A DNA stretch of 64,000 nt from Vombatus ursinus (lineage: Eukaryota > Chordata > Mammalia > Diprotodontia > Vombatidae): contig NW_020954557.1 in the NCBI RefSeq assembly GCF_900497805.2, positions 36,591,210 through 36,655,209 on the forward strand, read 5' to 3'. The first letter of the stretch is position 1, and each line of letters begins with the position of its first letter. Of this stretch, positions 36,301-48,004 are shown one piece after another. The notes beneath the pieces were generated by a model that had not been told where the DNA came from, did no database searches, and saw only the letters and a program-made list of their open reading frames with translations. The translations under genes and the position numbers were made by a program.

Positions 36301-37424
36301 AAGAACATTTAAATTATTATTCTTTTACTAAATTAGAGGGTTTTATAATTAATGTCATTGCTTTTTAAGTTCCCTATCAATCTTTTGCCTGCTACATCTG
36401 AATGTAATCCATCTGCTAACTTACAGTGTATCTGTCTAGTCTCATATATGGGCTATATGTTTGTGCTGAATTGGAGGAGGTGAAGTATAAAATAAACATG
36501 AAACATGCCCCAAAGATATCTACAAATACATGAAGAGAGATTAATTGAAAGAAAAGGGCTAGAGGGAATATTTTGGAGTTATTAGCAGAGAAGTGCTCCT
36601 CAAACCATTGGGAGAAGAATTTACTGAGGGAGAGAAAATATAAAGAGAAAAGGATGGGTCAGAAGATGGCTCAACCCTCAGGGCTGCCCACAGTGAAAGG
36701 TGGGAGAGGAAGAACCATGAAAAGACACAAGAAAGGACTATTCAGTGAGTACTGGTTGGTGTACAATGATGGAATTTCCATGGGTCTTGTTACATTTCAG
36801 TTCATGTTTTGAGAGCATGTTCCTAAAATTTTGAAACTTTCAAAAAATGCTTCAATCTTACCTTTCATTGATTTCACCATGTGATTTGTGGTTCCTCTGG
36901 TTTGGGAAATCTAGCACTAGAAGGACCAGAATTTAAGAATACCTAAAAGGACCAAACTGCATCAATTGACACCATAAATTTTTTTTAATCCATAAAGAAA
37001 AGAAAACAGAAACAGGATGAAATTTTTTCTTTCACAGTAAAATTATAACATTTTTCCATTAATTGATGCACCTCCCTTCTAGTGCTGGCAGACATTAGTT
37101 TAGATCTGGACAAAAAGAGGATTGAAAAATTTAGAAACCCAGAAAAAATATACTGATAGTTGCACAAAGGAGATGTATGTATTCAACAAACTATTTATGT
37201 TTTATTTCCTTTATTTAATATTATTTTGTAATACTATCAAATAGAAAAAAAGAAAAGCATTTTAAAATATTATGTCTCTTTCTAACTTGACTGAGATAAT
37301 TTTGCTTTGGCCATTCAATCTCAGTTTTAAAGCAGACAAAATTCCAGTGTTTAAATATTTAATGATATTAATTTGCTGCTTAGTGTGATAAACTGGATCC
37401 TGAGGGCCTAGTACTATAGTAAGA

Positions 37425-37672
37425 GAGTATGTAGTGTAGTGAAGTATACTGATTTTAGAGTCAAAATGATCTGGGTTCAAATCCTGTCTCTGACTAGGGA
37501 CTAATCACTCAACCTCTCTGACGCTTAGTTTCTGCATCTGTAAAAAGGAGATAATGATGTCTGTAGTGCTTCTCTCTCAGGGTTGTTGAGAGAATCAAAT
37601 GATATAATGTATGTCCTGTGTTTTACCAACCTTGAACACTACATAACAATCAATTATTATTATTATTTTAGT
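37425..37672 (+). repeat. MIR SINE, full length
   Basis: Sense: 'gagtatgtagtgtagtgaag', B-box 'tgggttcaaatcctgtctct', 'gcatctgtaaaaaggagata', 'cagggttgttgagagaatca', then a TTA-rich tail. Confidence 0.85.
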
Positions 37673-37795
37673 TCATTGAATTTGGGTCTTTCTGGATTTT
37701 CAAAACTCCTAATTTTTGCACATCTCTGTCATTTCTTTCTGGAGCAATCATCCTTTTAGAACAACTTTTCATTCATGACCTTTCTGAAATAACTC

Positions 37796-38037
37796 TGTTT
37801 TGTTTAGTTGTTTCCAACTCTTTGTGACCCCATTTGTGTTTTCTTGGCAAAGATACAGTAGCAGTTTGCCATTTCTTTCTCCAGCTCATTTTATAGATGA
37901 GGAAACTGAGGCAAACAGGGGTAAGTGACTTACCCAGGGTAACACAGCAAGTAAGTGTCTGAGCTTGGATTTGAACTCAGAAAGAGGAATCTTCCTGATT
38001 CCAAGCCCAGTGCTCTATCCACTGCACCTCTAGCTGA
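37796..38037 (-). repeat. Mar1-type SINE
   Basis: Antisense full-length copy from 'ttagttgtttccaactcttt' through 'ttcttggcaaagatacagta' and 'gatgaggaaactgaggcaaa' to 'gtgctctatccactgcacct'. Confidence 0.9.
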
Positions 38038-38379
38038 CCTAACTCTTCCCTGCATCAAAGACAACCTGTCTTTCTCTTGTTCCCTTTGCTTTTTTACAGT
38101 AGAGACACAGGATGATATCTCAGCTGTTTTCCACTAACCATTGCACAATCTTAGAGTGAAATAACTCACCACTCCAATCTTCCTTTAAGGGGCCAGAATC
38201 CTTTGAACTACAACTAATATATGTTAAACATAGTTAAGCTTTCTAATGCAAAATTATAAATTATACATAAAAGGACTTGTATATTGCATTTCTCATGAGG
38301 ACCAAAGGTTCAGCCAATGCTTTAACATACGAATTATAATCAAGGGGCATAGTCTTATTTATTCTAACAAATTATTATT

Positions 38380-38665
38380 ACAGACTTTCAGAAATGGAAA
38401 AAAACTTAGAGGCCATCTAGTTCAATCTGTCTCCAGTCCAATTCCCTCTACAATATCCCTGATAAATGGTCATCTAGCTAGCATTTGAAGATTTCTAGTG
38501 ATGGGGAACATCACTACTTCTTTGGCCCTTTGAACAGTTCTAATTATATAAGGAAAGCTTTCCTTATATGGAACCAAAATTTGCCTCTACAACTTCAATG
38601 AATTTTTCTTAGTTCTGTCCTGAGAGGCCAAGCAGAAAAAGTCTAACCCCTCTTCCAGAGGACAA
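38380..38665 (-). repeat. L3/CR1-clade LINE 3' end
   Basis: Antisense: 'cttagaggccatctagttca', 'tttctagtgatggggaacat', 'tttgcctctacaacttcaat', 'gaggccaagcagaaaaagtc', then 'taacccctcttcca'. The order matches the L3 tail and is the reverse complement of that at 6040-6510. Confidence 0.8.
38546..38571. promoter_or_regulatory. 24-bp perfect palindrome overlapping a consensus CArG box
   Basis: Positions 38546-38569 are a perfect palindrome centred on AAGCTT (12-bp half 'atataaggaaag'). Overlapping its right half, 38562-38571 reads CCTTATATGG, an exact match to the CC(A/T)6GG site bound by serum response factor. The L3 consensus I recall here reads close to 'ccttatattgagcc', so the site probably arose by mutation inside the repeat. 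The motif is seen; any function is speculative. Confidence 0.35.
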
Positions 38666-38826
38666 CCCTAGGAATGGGAACCTACAATTTTAATTAGCAT
38701 GCTACTGCTCTGAATTTATACTGATTTTTCAATGGGTAGTTACTTTCTCAACTCTTTCCTTTAGAAAGCATGTATCTCCCCTTTTGAACAAAATGATCTT
38801 TGTATTCATATCTCTCATAGACTTTT

Positions 38827-38884
38827 TTTTTGCTTTTTGGTGAGGCAGTTGGGGTTAAGTGACTTGCCCAGGGTGACACAGCCT
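38827..38884 (-). repeat. WSINE1-type SINE, strongly 5'-truncated, with perfect TSD
   Basis: Only the 3' end is present: T-rich tail complement, then 'ggtgaggcagttggggttaa' and 'gtgacttgcccagggtgaca'. It is flanked by the identical 12-mer 'tcatagactttt' at 38815-38826 and 38885-38896, marking target-primed insertion with early termination. Confidence 0.88.
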
Positions 38885-39359
38885 TCATAGACTTTTGTGT
38901 AATTTTAATGTATATATGGAAGACACTGTCTGAGGAATGTTGTGAAAACTGTGTTTCGGTCCACCAAGTCAAATCCTTTTTAAAGATTGTAAACACATTG
39001 TGATAAGATTTCCAGTCAATTGCATTGCTGTAAAGATGTGGTCTGCTATGGAAAATTATTGGCAAAAGCTTGCCTGTTCCTTTCTCATATTTTTATCAAA
39101 GATATCTTCAATGTGTACTTAGATAATTCTCACTCTTTAATGAAATTAGGAATCATATACATGAATTCATAGTCATGGACATTTTTTTATAAAATTGCTT
39201 TCCATGATTTTTCTCTGCACTATTTTGGAATTTCTCCTTCTGGGATATCTTGATACTATATTCCTGGGGGCATTTAAACTTTACAAGATTGGATTTCTTC
39301 CGCACATATTGGCCGGCACTTCATCTTCAGTGCTATTACCAATTCCTCACCTGGATATA

Positions 39360-39535
39360 TAAGTTACAGTATCATAGATTTAGAGATAGAAGGGACCTTC
39401 TAGGATATCTAAACCAAACTCTTCATTTTACACACAAGGAAACTGAAGCCTACAAAGGTTAGATGTCACCTAGATAGTAGGGTGGCAGAGTGGAGATTCA
39501 AACCTATAGCTTCTGGCTCCAAATCCTTACTGTTT
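39360..39535 (-). repeat. MIR3/THER1-type CORE-SINE
   Basis: Antisense: 'gtatcatagatttagagata', 'gaagggaccttctaggatat', 'caaggaaactgaagcctaca', then 'ggtggcagagtggagattca'. Confidence 0.8.
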
Positions 39536-39759
39536 CCCTTGACTTTGTTTTATGATTGTCATTGATCACAATAGATTGCCAAAGAAACACTAGCAGATAT
39601 CTTTCCTTTCATATATGTCCATATTCTTCCTTTTAGTTTCATCTATAAATGCTTTAGGAGTGATCTTGCCTAGATGGATCTCAAACCTTTTCCAAAGGTC
39701 CGTTTTTTTTTCCAAATTGATTTTCACTATTTTACGAGGCAATATGGCTTCTTATTCAC

Positions 39760-39900
39760 TGGATCATAGCTTCTGAGGTTCTTTATAGCTCTAGAATTGT
39801 CTAATCCAACCCCTCATTTTGCAAATGAAAAAAAGTGAATTCTTGAAAGGTTAAGTGACCTTCCCAAAGGTCACAAGGTATTAAATGTTAGATTAATTTG
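39760..39900 (-). repeat. MIR3/THER1-type CORE-SINE, partial
   Basis: Antisense: 'tagaattgtctaatccaacc', 'cctcattttgcaaatgaaaa', then 'gaccttcccaaaggtcacaa'. Confidence 0.65.
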
Positions 39901-41159
39901 TATCAGAAACTTTTGTCATAATGCCTGTTGAATTAGGTCTAATCCTCCTCTGCATTTTTATTTTTTTATTTTTTATTTTATTTTTTAATGACCAAAAATC
40001 TATTTTCTCTAACTCTACTGCAAAAACAAAACTTTACTTAAAAAAATGCTTATCCAAGCAAAATAAATTGCCATAAATTGGCTATGTTTAAAAAAATGTC
40101 TCTTTCTGCTCCTTGTGTCTATCACCTCTCTGTCAGGAGGTGAGTCTCAGGCATCATCATCAGTCATCTAGACACAATGACCAAGTGGTCATTCTGCATT
40201 TTTTAAAAAATGAGTTTATAATCTGTCTTGACTATCCTTTTTCTCCATTTGATAAAAATATTAAGTGCTTGCCATTTGAATCAATTTCTGGGCTGTTCAA
40301 ATCTCCTAGTTATGGAGACTGTTTTGCATTGATTTAGCTACTCCATGAAATGGTGATATTCAATATTTTTACTTGTGTCCATTTCCCTTCTTTTGAAGTT
40401 AACAGCTTATTTAAGCAGCTTGCGTTGGAACACACAGTATCTAATCTGATTTTTTCATCTAACCTGGTTTTTCCATTGATCTGAAGACACACAGAAGATT
40501 ATTCCAAAATGACTGCTCATGCTATGATCAGTGATTTCCTTTTGGTTCAAATATAGACTACTTTTTTTTTATTTTTGTAGTCACTTAGTGTCTGACCCAT
40601 TTAGTACCTTCAAATTCTCTTCTTGAAGAAAATATACATGAGGATTCTACTTAAAAGTCTAAGTATTTATCTTCTTTCATCCTTTGATTTTGAATGTTTT
40701 CAATATCTATCTGTCTGTCTGTCTATCTCACCTTTATATTTATATCACTAAAGATCAAGTTATATTTTGACTTAGTTTGGAGGATCCTGTAAATTGTACA
40801 ATTTTTCCATTTCTTCATCTTCTGCAATGAATGTTGTTGCATTTGCTATGTGTACCTTCATGGTGGCTTGTTTGTATATGTTTAACACAAATTGTGCAAG
40901 GAATATGACCAAGTGTCCCATGAAATGACATCACTTGCTGCCTTTGGATACATGATAAAGCCATTCAACCAATTTCTCTAATTTTTTTTCCAGGAAAGTC
41001 TCTGAGTTGCCTTTCTATTGGAAAGTAACTACTTAAATTCTCTGGATTAACTTACAGGAAAATATTAATATGAACATGTTATATCAACCTCATTGGTTGT
41101 TGGACAAATATCATATATAAGATCACTATTTCTTACTTGGTGGTCAAATATTTTTGTTA

Positions 41160-41406
41160 CTGTTTTGTTGCTTAGTTGTTTTCATTCATGCCCAACTCTT
41201 TGTGACCCTTTTGGGATTTTCTTGGCAAAGATACTGGAGTGGTTTGCCATTTCCTTTTCCAGCTCATTTGAGGAAAACTGAGGCAAACAGGGTGAAGTGG
41301 CTTCCCCAGGATCACACAGCTAGGAAGTGTTTGAGGCCAGATTTTTAACTCAGGTCCTCCTGACTCCAGGGCCAGTGCTCTATCTACTCCACCACTTAGC
41401 TGCCTC
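41160..41406 (-). repeat. Mar1-type SINE
   Basis: Antisense copy: 'gttgcttagttgttttcatt', 'ttcttggcaaagatactgga', 'gaaaactgaggcaaacaggg', then 'ccagtgctctatctactcca' and 'cttagctgcctc'. Confidence 0.92.
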
Positions 41407-41634
41407 TATAGAAGATCACTAGCAATTAAATTAATGTTAATATATGGTCTAAGAACTGTTTGAATTCTAGTGACTTTGACCTCCTTTTTCTCCACGCTAC
41501 TACCATGAAGTACAGAGAGACATATCGTATTTTTTTAATCCCTTGAATGGGTCAACCAGAACTCCCAGTTTATTGCCTTGTACCCAAACTTCTAGTGATG
41601 AACATCTCTGTGCTAAGACTGGTCAGACAAATTG

Positions 41635-41760
41635 ATAGATCCTTTATTAAGCTCCTACTCTGTGCCAGACACTATGAGATATCAATAAATGCATAATGAC
41701 AACCCTTGCCCTCAAGGAGCTTATGTTCTCATGGGGAGTGGGGAGACAACATGTAAAGGG
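41635..41760 (-). repeat. L2 LINE 3' end
   Basis: Antisense: 'tttattaagctcctactctg', 'ccctcaaggagcttatgttc', then 'tggggagacaacatgtaaag'. The following about 230 bp is unclassified and may be more L2. Confidence 0.8.
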
Positions 41761-42294
41761 GAGGTAGAAAGGAGCAGTGAGATTTGTGAGCAGTGGCAGA
41801 TTATAGATCTCTGGAGAGTGCCACAGTGGCCCAGATCAAAGCAAAATAAAACCAAGACTGGGCAGAGGAGGCCAAATTTCCAGTGGGGAGGGAGTGGAGA
41901 TGAAGTCCTAAATGGAGATGGCAGACCTAGACATGGCCAAGAGATGCTGGGCCTGTCCTTGAAGCTTTTTCCCATTCATTAGAGCATGTACTTTGTGGAC
42001 ATAAACTTTGGGAACCCACAGACACCTCCAGCACATAACCAGGTATCAGAGTAATACTTCTATGTATAGACTATTGCTATAATCTTCAAAGAAATAAGAC
42101 ATTGTCTCCTTGTAGAACACCCATATCATTCATGAAGAGAGGTGATAGAGATCCCTGTGAAAAGACAATTCTACAATATTATTATTATATTAGAAGTGCC
42201 TCCTTTGTGGCTCATGTGGAATTTTGTTTTGCATGACTGCATATTTGTAATGGATTTTATATTTATCACCTTATTGGGTGGAGGGAGAGAATTT

Positions 42295-42725
42295 AGAACT
42301 AAAATTTTTTATTATTAAATATAAATATATGAAATATACATTAAATATATTATATATTAAATATATTATATAAAATATAATAAATATAAACAACACAATA
42401 CATAACAATTCATAATATATAATATGTAATACACATATGATAAATATAATAAATCTATTAAATATAAATACATGAAATAAATAAATGAAAAATATATTAG
42501 TATGTACTATATTAATAACAATCAATACAAACAATATAACATATCATTTTATTATAATTTTATTGTTTATATTTATTATTAAACATATTAATATTATATT
42601 ATTATGAATAATATTATTATATTATACCATTATGTTATTGTGAAAGTATGTGCTATGTATAATTGCTATATATTATATTTTATTATAAAATTATTGTATT
42701 TATTCTAAAACACTTTTATTATTTT
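42295..42725. repeat. Long A/T-only-like block
   Basis: About 430 bp composed almost entirely of A and T (irregular TAAATA, TATA and ATTA words) with rare G and C. It directly precedes a MON1-type SINE and is probably an expanded SINE-tail or TA-rich microsatellite. Confidence 0.92.
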
Positions 42726-42729
42726 TATA

Positions 42730-42996
42730 GCTAACCTTTATATAGTGCCTACTATGTGCAGGCACTGTGCTAAGTATTTTACAAATATCTCATTTGACAA
42801 TGATTTGATGCTCACAACAACCCTGTGAAGTAGGTGCTATTATTATCCTTTTTTACAAGTGAGGAAATTGAGGCAAACAGAGGTAAAATAACTTGCCCAG
42901 GGTCACACAGCTAGTAAATGTCTGAAGTCGCAAATTTTAATTTAAGTCTGCCTCACTCCTGGCCTGGCACTGTGCTCTATGGCACTACCCAGCTGC
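42730..42996 (-). repeat. MON1/MIR-type SINE, full length
   Basis: Antisense: 'ctaacctttatatagtgcct', 'actatgtgcaggcactgtgc', 'ctcacaacaaccctgtgaag', 'gaggaaattgaggcaaacag', then 'ggtcacacagctagtaaatg' and the tRNA-like head near 42990. Confidence 0.9.
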
Positions 42997-43671
42997 TGAA
43001 TTTTAAAAAGTGCCCAGAGAATACTTTCAAAACAGCATACATCTTTATTTACTCTGAGTATCTGTCTAATTGAGGGTTTTGAGCATAGTTGGCACCGAAA
43101 AAAATTTCGTTTTTAAAATTTCAGGCAGCTGGACACTCATTCCAAACCTTAGCACTTGACAAACACAACAGTTCAGTTGGGTGCTATGATCTTTAACACC
43201 TGCTAATTTCCCTCTTAACAAGGAGGGTATGCTCTGGCATCCTGGAGCCGTGGCAGCTGGAGCAGCCAGTGGAGAAAGGGGTCCGGTTGCTACCTGGGGC
43301 ACTAGGAAGCAGGAAGTAGCAAATACTTAAAACTCAACATCCTTAATCAGAGAATTAGATAGGTTTCCTGTGTAAGTTACCTCCTTGGGTTTCATGGGGC
43401 TTTGGGACCTGTGAGCAGGCAAGTGCAAGGAAGCAGCCAGCCACTCAGATGGGGAGCTGTCAGAGATGGGTTATCTCGGATGGTTGTTGGAGAGAGTGAA
43501 CTCAGGCTTTCCGTTGTTTGTCATGAAAGTAGAGCCCAGAAGAAACCTGAGTCTTCTGCAGAGGTCAGGTCTCTGGCTAGAGGCAGAGCTGGCAATGAAT
43601 GGGACCAGTGCAAGAGCCCCGTGAGAGCCCCTCTTGTTTATAAAGATTTTGACAGAAGGATCCCCCTAACT

Positions 43672-43842
43672 CAGGAGTTCTTAACCAGGAGTCCATAAAC
43701 TCTTTTTAAAAAAATATTTTGATAACCTTATTTCATTACAATTGCTTACCTTTAGAATTCCGTGTATTTCATTTTCTACATTTTAATTATTTCATAAAGG
43801 GGTCCATTGGCTTCACAGACTGCCAAAGAGTAAGAACTTCTA
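43672..43842 (+). mobile_element. Non-autonomous hAT-like DNA element
   Basis: Left end 'caggagttcttaaccaggag' and right end 'taagaacttct' are imperfect inverted repeats. Inside, 'ggggtccattggcttcacag' and 'actgccaaagag' are the reverse complement of text in the 22.7 kb copy. It is internally shortened. Confidence 0.62.
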
Positions 43843-43898
43843 TCCTAACTTCTAAGATCATAAAAGGGAGCGTCCAGAGTTCTAGAGATGTACATGTT

Positions 43899-43900
<2 letters not shown>

Positions 43901-43929
<29 letters not shown>
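43901..43929. repeat. (TG)n microsatellite
   Basis: About 14 uninterrupted TG units. Confidence 0.96.
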
Positions 43930-43934
<5 letters not shown>

Positions 43935-44809
43935 GTACACATGCTAATTCTCCTCATCAAGACTCAAACCCTGTTGCTAAACACATCAGAATATACTCTC
44001 AGAGATGCTACATGATACCATTATTTCTTACCTAAATAACGAATCCCTTTGAAGTTCTCTGAAGAAATAAATGTGCTCGTGTATAGATACCATCTGTAGC
44101 TGTAATTTGGTACAGCCTGTCCTAGATCTGATACTTAACAACGAAAAGAAGAAAAGATCTTTATTAGTTTCATACAAAAGGAGAGCCAAGCCCCTCCTCT
44201 GCCTTCTAAAAGCAACTGATTTTGTTCCTTCTGCATCTTAGGCTAATGCGTCAGAATAATAAAAAAATATCTGGAATAGTCAGGAAGTTCTAGAATCCAA
44301 TTCGGGGTAGGAACATGGGAGGGGGCAATTTTTATATCTCCCTTTGTGCCTACAATCTACAATTTAGTCAAAGGATTTGATATGACCTATAAACCGTGGC
44401 CTTTGGACACAAGGGACAGAAAAAGACTACCTAAAATCCCCACGTGCATTTAAGTGTGGAATTCAATACTCTTATTGCTGTAAATAACCTAAGCCATTCC
44501 TTGTGTGTATATGAGAAAGATTCCTTCCCAACTTAATCTAGCATATCAGGTTCCTTATGAGTATGGTAAGGGCTCAGGCCTATATTTGGCAAGGATTAGT
44601 GGAAAAGAATGGTATTTTTCTGTTCCTTTGGACATCTCTCTATCTTGTGCTTGAATGCTTCAACAAATCTTTGCTCAGTTCATTTCAGCTAACGATTTCA
44701 TGAAAAGTAAGAGTGATTTAGGAAATGTTTTGAAGGAAGAGGCCAATTGTCTTATAAGAAGAAGAGAAATGGGATTGAATTCAAGTGGATTATGAGGTGA
44801 TGTGATTGA

Positions 44810-44940
44810 AAAACAACACACATTTATTAAGCTCCTATTTTATATAAGAACCTGCACTAGGTGCTAAGGATACAGGGTAGAAATGAAAAAGTCACTGCCC
44901 TTTAGGAACTTACATTCTACTGGACTAAGTGAAAAAGCAT
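44810..44940 (-). repeat. L2 LINE 3' end
   Basis: Antisense: 'acacatttattaagctccta', 'aggtgctaaggatacagggt', then 'ggaacttacattctactgga'. Confidence 0.8.
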
Positions 44941-45491
44941 TAGACATTTGTAACTAGACTAATTTGTGAAAGACATGAAATATGGCAACTATACTTTGAG
45001 CCTGATGCAAAATGCAAAGGAAATTCAGTAGGAAGTCTAGAAAGAAAGGGGATGATGTGGTTGTTACTATTTACATTTATGATGATTTAAGAAGCAGCAT
45101 TTTCAACCAGTTCAAGTAGGGAAATAAGAAAGAAGGTATAAATGTTTAAGTGTTTAAGAAATGAAATAGGTAGGACAGGAACCCAGACTTCATATCCTTT
45201 CAAAACTTGTCTCCTTGTGGCTGATTCTGACATTCTGACATACTGTGGTTGTTGCGTTCCAGGACTTTGTAGACTTAGGGCAACTTGAGATAATTTTCAT
45301 TCACCATTACCCACACATACCCTTGTACCACTACCAGGGCTGATGTGAGCCAGAACACCCATGGAACCAGTCTCTGTGCCACTTAAGTTAACTTTGCTTT
45401 CTCTAGGTGTAGAAAGGGCCAACTATATGTGGGCCTTTTGGACAAAAAGTCTGTAAGAACTATTCAATGGCTTTATAAGAAAGCTTCTAAG

Positions 45492-45636
45492 GGGCAGCTA
45501 GGTGGTGCAGTGGATAGAGCACCGTCCCTGAAGTCAGGAGGACCTGAGTTCAAATCCAACCTCAGACCAAACACTTGACACTTATTAACTGTGTGACCCT
45601 GGGCAAGTCACTTAATCCCAATTGCCTAAAAAAGAA
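45492..45636 (+). repeat. WSINE1-type SINE with target-site duplication
   Basis: Complete sense copy from 'gggcagctaggtggtgcagt' to 'cccaattgcctaaaaaag'. It is flanked by 'aagaaagcttctaag' (45477-45491) and 'aagaaagcttctgag' (45637-45651), 14 of 15 matching. It carries an extra 'accaa'-like insert after 'cctcag' (about 45567), which may mark a subfamily. Confidence 0.92.
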
Positions 45637-46299
45637 AAGAAAGCTTCTGAGATTCTCTCCACTTATGGATACTCCTTGTGGGTTGGCTTTAGCTGAGGGA
45701 AATTATATGTGTTTTGAGGAAAGTATTTTTCTCGCTGAGCCTTCAGGCTCTGGATTGTCCATTGTAGCATTTATGGTACCACTTCTGGGACAAGTGGTCT
45801 TGTGGGTGGAAGCTTAGATTTGGAGTCAGGAAATCGAGTGGCTGTTTCTACGTCTGCTGTGTGACATTAGAGAAATAGGCTCCTTAAAAGTAGAGACAAT
45901 GTCTTATTTATCTTTATAACCCTTGAAGAACCTAGCCCACCAGTAACTGAGTATTCACTCAATAATTGTTTATTCATGGAAATCATCAGTCTTTTCTTTC
46001 ATAATCTTTAAAAGCATAATGATGCATTAATTGTTGAGTGGTCATGAGTCTTCTAAGGTCTTTATGTTTTATATAAATACATTTAAAATGCTTGACCATT
46101 TGGGAAACATAGAGACAAATTCCAAGTTGCAAATATTCAAGTATTTTAAAATCTAGTTTTTGGATTATACAGGCTCTTTGCAAGCTCCTTTCTTCACCCT
46201 TTGCTCTTCAAAAAATTATTATAACTCACAAGATCCAGCTAACCTTTCTATCCTTAATGTATATAATTATGTATACATATAATGTATACCCCCCTTCAT

Positions 46300-46700
46300 G
46301 AACTCTTTCAGTGAAACTGGATATCTTTCTGTCCCTCACATGGCATTCTACCTTCTGCCTCCATATTTTTTGCATAGGCTCTTCCTGATTACTGGAATGT
46401 ATTCCTTCTTCACCTCCACCTCTTAGAATGGAGATTTTCCTTAAAAGCTCAGCTCAAGTGTCATCTCCAACATCAGGCCTTTCCTGGCCTCTCCACTGCC
46501 AGTGCCCCCACTCACCAATTTACTTAATGTTTATTTTACGTATATTTTGCACATAGTTATATGTATACATATTGTCTCCCCTGGTGGAGTGGAAGCTCCT
46601 TGAGGTCAGGGACTATTTGATTTTTGACTTTGTACCCTTGGTCTAGCAGAGTGCTTGGTATATAATCAGCACTTACTAAATGCTTGCTAACTGCTTGGTA
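46300..46700 (+). repeat. L2 LINE 3' end
   Basis: Sense: 'gctcagctcaagtgtcatct' (46448), 'agctccttgaggtcagggac' (46594), 'tctagcagagtgcttggtat' (46641) and the ending 'cttactaaatgcttgctaa'. Confidence 0.78.
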
Positions 46701-46800
46701 AGGCACTTTTTAACCCTTTTCCACTTGTATCCTTTTTTCATCAACAAAAGCAACTTGTTGAAGAAAAACCATTAAAAAAAACTACTGTATTCTCTTAAGT

Positions 46801-47020
46801 CAAGAGTTTTTAATCTTGGATCCATGGTCTGTGGATAGTTTCCAGGAGGCCCATGAACTTGGATGGAAAAAAATTATATCCTTTCATCAACCTTTGATGT
46901 CATTTGTATTTCTATGTAATTTTATTGTATGCCTTTAAAAATAGTATTTATGAGAAAGGGGTCATGGGCTATAACACACTGCCAAAGAATTCTGACACAC
47001 AAAAAGGTGAAGAACCCCTG
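46801..47020 (+). mobile_element. Non-autonomous hAT-like DNA element with 8-bp TSD
   Basis: Left end 'caagagtttttaatcttgga' and right end 'gtgaagaacccctg' are inverted. Inside are 'ccatgaacttggatggaaaa' and 'cactgccaaagaattctgac'. The flanks 'tcttaagt' (46793-46800) and 'tcataaga' (47021-47028) match at 6 of 8 positions, as expected of an old hAT insertion. Confidence 0.68.
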
Positions 47021-47459
47021 TCATAAGAGTTCTGATACTACCCTATCATCCTATTTTGGAAAATCAGAGCTATATCTTCAAGGTAGTAGACAACTTCCTT
47101 TCAACTAGCCCTTTAAAATCAAGTTATTTCCTAGGTGTTCTTAATCATTGCTGATTCTCTGTGGATTTTATTTTCTGGGGGAGGGAAGTGTGTGTCTTTG
47201 TGTTTGGAAATGTTTGTTATTTCAGAGAACCTTCTGAAAAAAGGGGGCTAGAGAAGGAAACTTACATGTGATACGTACAATCAATGGAGAAACAGAAAGG
47301 TCATGAGTATTGGGGTGAGACCACCGTGAGAAAGATTTTGTGAATTGAAAATTCTGTTCCTGATCTGAGAGCTCTAAAAGACAAGTTAATGGGGTACAGT
47401 AGAAGGAACCTTGGATTAAAATCCAAGGGTATCTATCTGCTATAATTGGCTGTGTGATT

Positions 47460-47680
47460 TGTAGCAGGAATGTGCTGGAGCCAGCTCCAATCAGCTCCAA
47501 GAGACAATTGTTAAGTTTTTAGTGCAAGAATTTGCACCCTGCAAATCAGCAAATCTATCAATTAGAGTTTGATTTATTGTTTTGATGATTGTTTAAGATT
47601 AAGAATGTGATGGAGAAAATGCTAATAATGCAGATTAAACCTAAAAGTGTGTCTTGGGTAATTCCTTCCCTCTCCCTGCC
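47460..47680. repeat. Unclassified dispersed repeat
   Basis: The text 'gaatgtgctggagccagctc' with 'cagctccaagagacaattgt', and 'aaaatgctaataatgcagat' further on, feels like a repeated mammalian element. I cannot name the family and see no clear inverted ends. Confidence 0.35.
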
Positions 47681-48004
47681 CCCTAACTTTGTTGCTAAAC
47701 GTTTACCAGCACACCTCTAGTTTTAAGGGAGGCCTTAGAGCTCTTTTAAGAAACTCAGGACATTTGGAAGACATCGCTCTGGGCCTTACTTCATTAGTAA
47801 AATAAGAAAGCTGGAGAAAGTTTAGGGACTTTTTTTTCTTTGCATCCCCAACACCTAGGAAAAGCCTGGCACATGTTGCAGTGAATTGAATGTGGCTAGA
47901 TGATTTCGTAGTTCCTTTCTAATCCTGAAATCTAGATTCCATGAAATTACGTACATTTTGTTTCCTCAGAGCAGGGGCTATCTCCTTCTCTGCTGCTTAC
48001 AAAC

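Noticed and set aside
41689-41982. Overlapping 97- and 84-codon frames
   Set aside because: They lie in and beside an antisense L2 tail and lack homology or splice context.
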